A stretch of 64,000 bases of DNA from Phoronis australis. Taxonomy: Eukaryota > Phoronida > Phoronidae. The DNA is taken from assembly GCA_002633005.1 (NCBI GenBank), contig NMRA01000112.1, positions 1 to 64,000 on the forward strand. The letters are read 5' to 3'. Below, piece after piece: positions 57,966 through 64,000 of this stretch. The translations under genes were made by a program, and so were the position numbers. A model generated the notes under the pieces. It did no database searches. It saw only the letters and a list, made by a program, of their open reading frames with translations, and was not told the DNA's origin. Numbering within the stretch: position 1 is the first letter of the stretch; every line of letters begins with the position of its first letter.

Positions 57966-59014
57966 ACACGTCAACAAATTATGGAAACTGGTTTCACTCC
58001 AGTATAAGTTTTTAGAATTTTGATTCCGCAAAACCGAATTTCAGCTAAAATTTTGCTGCTGCCAAGCTATCATCATCTCCCGATAGATGTCGCAAATATT
58101 TAGGAAATGGCGCGTGCGCGTGACACGAGCGTACTGTTTTCAAACCGACGACTTACATTTCATTGTTAGAAAAGGCGGAGAGTTACGCAAGAAAATGACG
58201 TTTGTTGCATTGTTTTTTACTTAAACGGCTGTAACCGGGCAAGGTGAGTGTCGGTTGATTCCCAGATTTTGCATGCACCCGGGCGTCCGATCTTTAGCTT
58301 TACATGTTGATACAAGTTTCACGGCGAGGTGACGAGCAGAACTATCCTGGCTGTGTGCAATTTCGTACAGCTAGCTGGCTGGCTAGCTGAAATGTTAAAA
58401 ATCAAATTCTCGTACAAGTAACCTCAATAAAAGCATGATTTTATTTTTTTTGTGTCTATAAGTGCAATAAATAATCATAATAATTTCACNACACGTCAAC
58501 AAATTATGGAAACTGGTTTCACTTCATTATAAGTTTTTAGAATTTTGATTCCGCAAAACCGAATTTCAGCTAAAATTTTGCTGCTGCCAAGCTATCATCA
58601 TCTCCCGATAGATGTCGCAAATATTTAGGAAATGGCGCGTGCGCGTGACACGAGCGTACTGTTTTCAAACCGACGACATACTTTTCATTGTTAGAAAAGG
58701 CGGAGAGTTACGCAAGAAAATGACGTTTGTTGCATTGTTTTTTACTTAAACGGCTGTAACCGGGCAAGGTGAGTGTCGGTTGATTCCCAGATTTTGCATG
58801 CACCCGGGCGTCCGATCTTTAGCTTTACATGTTGATACAAGTTTCACGGCGAGGTGACGAGCAGAACTATCCTGGCTGTGTGCAATTTCGTACAGCTAGC
58901 TGGCTGGCTAGCTGAAATGTTAAAAATCAAATTCTCGTACAAGTAACCTCAATAAAAGCATGATTTTATTTTTTTTGTGTCTATAAGTGCAATAAATAAT
59001 CATAATAATTTCAC
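57966..59014 (+). repeat. Gap-flanking duplicate, 524 bp x 2 around the N at 58490
   Basis: 57966-58489 and 58491-59014 have the same length and differ at only a few bases (for example CCAGTATAAG versus TCATTATAAG, and GACTTACATTT versus GACATACTTTT). Each copy holds a 'GGGCAAGGTGAGTG' donor-like site and an AGCTAGCTGGCTGGCTAGCT palindrome. Best explained as unmerged allelic contig ends. Confidence 0.85.
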
Positions 59015-59394
59015 GTTGTGGGGATACTTTATTCCATTGCAGACAACGACGACACACACATTTTCAAATATTGTACATTGAGCCAAACCAAGCAATTTGA
59101 ATGTGATGGTTTCCGGTGTGTTGCTTTCTTGGAATGTTAAAAAGTAAAGTTGAAGGAGCTAAAGTCATCCTCTGTCGAAAGATCAACTTTGATTTATGTG
59201 GCACACCTTTACAAAACCACATCCAGTTTATTCCTTAAGTACTCTGATTTAAAGTGAGGTATGGAATCGTAATAACTACATTTTGTTGTTACCTTAACTT
59301 GGGGACTATGCTCGATGGATGGAATGACTAGGAGGACAAAGCCAAAAAAAGGGTTTGTTCCTGCCAATCACAGAACTTACTTGTAATCTTAGAA

Positions 59395-59465
59395 AGGAAC
59401 AAGTTGATGCCAATTTTGTATTGGTACTAAGTCGTCGAAATCAGATTTTTGACAGAAAGTGGTTT
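59395..59465 (-). promoter_or_regulatory. Paralogue-shared 3'-flank block (copy 4)
   Basis: 'GGAACAAGTTGATGCCAATTTT...TGGTACTAAGTCGTCGAAATCAGA' aligns with blocks about 60-130 bp downstream of copies 2 and 3 (41880-41935, 49908-49965) and with the relic at 29938-29990. It probably lies in the 3'UTR. Here it is about 160-230 bp past the stop. Confidence 0.5.
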
Positions 59466-59625
59466 ATGAAGCACCTTTCAGACCCCTTCCTGAACACGGC
59501 TAAGGTTACATGCTAAAACGATTTTGATATTTCACCCGAAAACTTATATTTTGATTTCTGCCTGATTTTTGTTCTCATGTTATCTGTCACCAGTCCAGTA
59601 CGAAAGACAAATATCTAGCTGTCAT

Positions 59626-62458
59626 TCATTTATTCGGATCTAAGGCTATGGCCACCATTTTCTTTATCCATTCACCATTTTCCATGCAGTCCAACATGAA
59701 TCGCGCCACATCCGCTCTGGGAACACTCAGTCTTCTACTGCAAGGGACGCTGTAGTCTTCACACGTCAGTAGTGGAGCGTCTGCAATATAAAATCGAAAA
59801 GTTCTAGCAGTTTACCGGACTTTGATGAAGTTTAAACTAATTAAGTAATTCTTCATCCAGGGTTAAAGGGAAAATTGTGACAGTATATTAATGTTCTATT
59901 GTCAATTCCCTCACTGAACTTCAGAAACTTAAGAAATATTTGAGCTTACGCTCCACACAGTTATTTCTGAAAAATAATTGAATTTCACTTAGCAAAAGTG
60001 CGAAGTCCCTGGAAACACAAACATAACAGCTAGTTACCAAAATAATGTTTGCAAATCATTTCTAGAATGTGAGGTACTGATAATTATTTGGCTGAACCTT
60101 CATTCAGCACATGTGAAGTGGGCGCGTAAGACTACTGAAATTTCTGTCCAATTCTTAAGTCATTTTTTGTGAAACAGCCCCTAGGGTAATGAGAAGGCGC
60201 TATTTGGTGTCAGCAGTGTTAACTGACTTGAGAGGCGTGGCCATAGCCAAGAAGTTTAGAGAGATATCATAATTGAGATAAATCTGAAATTAAGAATTTG
60301 TGAAAGTTTAACCAAAATACCAGTAATATCGCCATCCGATAGCTCCGGAGGGCGAACCACAGTGTAGTCGAGGTCTTGACATTCTTCGTTCAAGTACGCT
60401 TCCATCTCGGCTAAATTCGTTATATTACGGCCGATGAATAGGGGGTTGATGAAGTAGACCCATGACCACGGGTTATGAGGTGAGGCTAAAAATGAACACG
60501 AATTAACGAATATTTTTAGGTATTTGAAACCAAGTCACACAAAGTAATAGTGGTGCAATACACAGTCCGGGGTTTTTAAATATTAAAACTAGAAAAATGT
60601 ACATAAATTGAGAACATCGACGATTTAGATGAAGCTGAAGGATGTTATTTTCATTCTACTTACGTCCTGTTGTCCAAGCGGAAATGACGATCACTCGCTT
60701 GATATTGTTATTTCTCATTGCAGCAGCAATTGGCTTTATCGTATCTGTGTGCACCGTGACAATACCAAATATTGGCATAGCTTTTCTGGCACCAAGGGCA
60801 ATCAAGATGGCGTCATGGTCTGCAAACGACTTAGTCAGTTCTTCCACGGACATGATATTGACTTTCTTAACCTAAAGACAAATCCGAATTCATGGAAGTT
60901 GATTTCGATTCTACTGAAGACGCGAGATTCCCCAGCAAGAATTTGTTCCTGCTACATTATGAACACACGCTGCTGAATTTACCCACAATGCTGCGCAGAA
61001 TCACTAAAATTTTACTGTAGTTGAAATCTTGACGCCGAAAATGTTGACATGATGAGCGATGCGCCAATTTTACTTGTTCATGCCCCACATGGCCAATCAT
61101 ACAATCCGTGTTATTGACAGTCCGAGAACTTGGGTGAGCCAACCACAAGTAAACTCGGAAGCGTTTTCTCGAATAGCTGATGTTTTCGAAGTTTTTGATG
61201 GCAATGAAAACCATCTCCTGTCATAATAAGAAATATTATGAGACCGACGTTATGAGCTTAGTGGCTTAATGCATTTTTGGAAGCTAAACACTGAGGAAAC
61301 ACGGGTTAAAAAGACACGTTACTTCCTGAGTGTAACGACCTCTTTCGACCCTGCCTCAACGAACGAAACAGGCAACCATAGAAACAACCACAATCAAAAT
61401 GTAATGTGCATCTGTGGAGGCTGTGCCTGATTTTTAAGAGTTATGAAGTGGCAACCGTGAGAAGCGACCAACCAACCACTGGGGTTGTCGTTTTCTTTTG
61501 TATTATGTTGCGTACATGCCCGCACCAACAGGTGACTTTGAAGCAAGAATGTTATCTATCCAACTTACTTATGGAGTTCTATAAATGTTTCAATAACAAA
61601 ATAAAACTGTTTTTCCCAAAAAAATATTGAACAAAGTGATATTGTATCGTTATATTTTCTTCAGACACGTGATTATCCACCAATACAGTTACATCTTGGT
61701 TTCAAATTTCGAAATTAGCGCACGTTCGTCTTGCCAGCAACAATTCAGAACGGATAAGCGTGGTAATATTTTTAAATCCCAACATCTTCGGTTACTAAGA
61801 ATTGAAAATTGACTACTAAACGATTATACCCTTTAAGCAAACTCGCAAAGAAAATGTAACACATCTTTCGTGAAATGCCCAGTGCCCCACTTCAGCTAAG
61901 GTCATGGTGCTAGCCTGGAAGTGTTTCGTACACCTAAGACGCTTTCGGGAAAAGCCAGTGGAGATGTCTCGCAAAGCTGTGCGTTTTCGTGACATTCTTG
62001 GGTCTGTGTACGCAACCCAACCATCTTACTGCCCAGCAGCAGTTCACATGAATTGCGTAAGGCCTTGTACTAGTTTCTCATGTGAAAGGCTATAGATTTT
62101 ATGTTACTGGTTTTGCAACAACGTGACGATATTATCCCACTTCCCGTGCTCAGTTGAGAAACTGGAAAGTTAGAACTTTTGTAGAAATGAGTTCCACTGC
62201 CTAAATCAGTGGTCTCATGCAGATTTACTCGCATATTTCAAGTGGAACAACCTAGGCAAATTTTGTAGAAGGAATATCTGTAAATTGCACAAACCAACAA
62301 ACAAATCTGTAACCGCAAACCTGGAGGTTCTGGTGTCTGATGTGTTGAAGTTTGACGGGATTCCGCACCACGGCAGTCACGCTGTGCCCCCTATCGAGAC
62401 CTTGCTGAACCAGTTGGAGACCTGATGGTCCAGTGGCTCCCAAGACTACAACTTTCAT
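59626..62458 (-). CDS. NAD(P)-binding oxidoreductase, BLVRB/flavin reductase-like, copy 4
   Basis: Exons 62321-62458, 60664-60871, 60321-60485, 59626-59780 (138+208+165+155 nt), 221 residues, TGA stop, GT-AG introns. Motifs: VVLGATGPSG, HSVTAVVRNPVK, LIALGARKAMPIFG, VIVISAW, YTVVRPPEL, VPRADVARFMLDC. It is the most diverged copy besides copy 1. Exon 2 starts VKKVNIMSVEEL where the others have V(I/V)KAD, ISSW is ISAW, and the residue after RPP is Glu, not Gly. AATAAA overlaps the end of the coding region (59633-59628), too early to serve as the poly(A) signal. Same fold and probable NADPH use; the substrate is likely to differ from that of copies 1-3. Confidence 0.9.
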
Positions 62459-62798
62459 GCTGATGAATAGTCCCACGGGTTAATGAGGTGGACGACTGAA
62501 CCCCCGTACGTGGCCAGACAGAGAACGATATGCATAAGTCCTGCGCCCCCAGAGAGCTTCGGTAAGCCTTTATGCAAACAACCGTGAGTTAAACCGATAA
62601 ACACCGCTACAGGTAAACGCGACGGTGGTGTCCGTTTTCGAATACAGGGTGTCCCAAAACATTCCGAAAATTACTTCGAAATAACAGTTCCACGGACGAA
62701 ATGGTTTTATTGTTCATTAATAGTGTTTTTTTCTCATTCTAGGAATGCCAAATTTATTTTGTAAAGCAGAACTCTAAGGGAACATGTCTCATAGGACT

Positions 62799-63417
62799 CT
62801 TGACTTGTGTACCAGGAGTTGCTTCGTTTTGGCACCAAACGCAAGTAGATTTGCACGTCCTCTGCAGCTAGAGATTTTCAACATACCTGACACGCCAAGC
62901 AGCAGATTAATAAACAACTTTAAGGTTTTTCGCGCAGCCGAAATTTGAAGAAAGGGTGTGTAGTTTAAGAAGTGTTCGTTTGTAGAGCGTGAACTGTAAG
63001 AGAGTTGTGGATGACTGAAAATGCATTCGTCACCTACACGCAATTCTGTCCAATGCAAAACACATTTAGTGGTTCTGAAATTGAAAAAAAAAACAAAACA
63101 TTTCGTGNCTTGACTTGTGTACCAGGAGTTGCTTCGTTTTGGCACCAAACGCAAGTAGATTTGCACGTCCTCTGCAGCTAGAGATTTTCAACATACCTGA
63201 CACGCCAAGCAGCAGATTAATAAACAACTTTACGGTTTTTCGCGCAGCCGAAATTTAAAGAAAGGGTGTGTAGTTTAAGAAGTGTTCGTTTGTAGAGCGT
63301 GAACTGTAAGAGAGTTGTGGATGACTGAAAATGCATTCGTCACCTACACGCAATTCTGTCCAATGCAAAACACATTTAGTGGTTCTGAAATTGAAAAAAA
63401 AAACAAAACATTTCGTG
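62799..63417 (+). repeat. Gap-flanking duplicate, 309 bp x 2 around the N at 63108
   Basis: 62799-63107 and 63109-63417 are equal in length and nearly identical (TTTAAGG versus TTTACGG, ATTTGAAG versus ATTTAAAG). Same pattern as at 15099 and 58490. The long minus-strand open frame across it is created by the duplication. From 63418 to about 63850 I see nothing else. Confidence 0.88.
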
Positions 63418-63899
63418 GACTTCACTGCACCATACAGTAGACTATATGATTGCATAAGTATACAATGTAGATGAAAAGCGGAATCGCGCCGCTTTTCGAA
63501 CAAAATGGGATTAGAACCAAGGTCGCGTTTTGGCCCTGTTAGAAACAGTGTTTAATGTACGTTGACCCCAGATCTATTTTCGCTGCATGTTTTTGGGACA
63601 AAGAAAAAAAAGGTTATTATTTTCTGTACATATTGTACATATATCTGTCAATATTCATACCGTCTACTGCACTGTCTAAAGATGCTTTATAATGCGGGTT
63701 AGATAAATGCTATGTAGGACATTAGAGAAAAATATCCTAGGGTTAACTCCGGAACATCATATCTTATGTGAAACTTTCTTCAACATTATTCTCCAAATGA
63801 TGTTAGGAACTTTTCTAAATTGTCCACGGTTGCATGAGGGCCTGCCAAAATGGGATCTTTATGAAAAAAATGAAAAGTTATGTAAAACGAAAAGAAACT

Positions 63900-64000
63900 T
63901 AGAAAACTGTAACATCGTTTTTGTGAATATTTATGTCAAACGGAATTTGGTCATGTTATTGGCAACGTTATTTTGCTATGATTGTTCCTTTCTTGTTCCT
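63900..64000 (+). repeat. Diverged family A fragment at the window end
   Basis: 'TATGTCAAACGGAATTTGGTCATGTTATTGGCAACGTTATTTTGCTATGATTGTTCCTTTC' follows the family A segment 'TCATCAAATGAAATTCGACCTTGTTATCGATACCGTTGTTTTGCTATTA' (19345-19400) with roughly 70% agreement by eye. It shows that family A recurs outside the array. Confidence 0.5.

Noticed and set aside
57684-58007. 107-codon open frame on the plus strand
   Set aside because: No motif or exon-like boundaries, and it runs into the gap-flanking duplicate. The composition looks like chance.
62789-63503. Minus-strand frames of 125 and 82 codons with repeated protein sequence
   Set aside because: The repetition is the 309-bp assembly duplicate; no independent evidence of coding.
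1-64000. Prokaryotic-type systems (operons, CRISPR arrays, toxin-antitoxin pairs)
   Set aside because: Gene structure is intron-bearing and eukaryotic. No regularly spaced short repeats with unique spacers occur; the tandem families have much longer, related units.

Overview
This window looks like nuclear DNA from an invertebrate animal. Coding sequence is sparse and split by GT-AG introns, there are many animal-type LINE, DNA-transposon, Penelope-like and LTR relics, and intergenic DNA is AT-rich. I cannot name the species. A marine deuterostome or lophotrochozoan would fit, but nothing seen here decides it.

Layout. From 1 to about 0.98 kb there are two diverged direct copies of a non-coding unit. 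From about 1.5 to 21.6 kb lies an old head-to-tail array of a unit of about 1.9-2.0 kb (family A, seven recognisable copies). Different elements have since invaded it: a 3.16-kb terminal-inverted-repeat transposon (5338-8500), a short Penelope-like fragment (12494-12644), an unclassified insert of about 0.92 kb (19428-20345), and two blocks of a second tandem repeat (family B). Family B carries 17 same-strand motifs of the type CCACTAGRKGGCGC, which resembles the CTCF core. One B block was later split by a LINE that left a 17-bp target duplication. From 21.6 to 27 kb there are LINE scraps, small hairpins, a nuclear-receptor half-site cluster and a composite A+C repeat that recurs inverted at 35-36 kb.

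From 27.2 to 62.5 kb there is a cluster of four minus-strand paralogues of an NAD(P)-binding oxidoreductase of the biliverdin/flavin reductase B (atypical SDR, NAD(P)-binding_10) type. All four have the same exon plan (138, 208, 165 and 149 or 155 nt; intron phases 0, 1, 1) and encode 219-221 residues with no internal stop. Copies 2 and 3 lie in a segmental duplication of about 6 kb. Copy 1 has a GC splice donor, and its first intron contains a piece of another paralogue's 3' flank, which suggests it is a chimera left by a deletion between tandem genes. Between the genes sit a 2.35-kb element and a 0.81-kb element that share TIRs and 5-bp target duplications, a 247-bp MITE whose empty site is preserved in the duplicated block, an L1/Tx1-like LINE remnant, and an LTR-like segment with heat-shock-element motifs upstream of a TATA box.

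Three of the six single-N gaps are flanked by near-identical direct copies (265, 524 and 309 bp). These are best read as unmerged contig ends, not biological duplications. No confident tRNA, rRNA or CRISPR feature was seen. Apart from the four reductase genes, only one further exon candidate (57256-57610) deserves mention.
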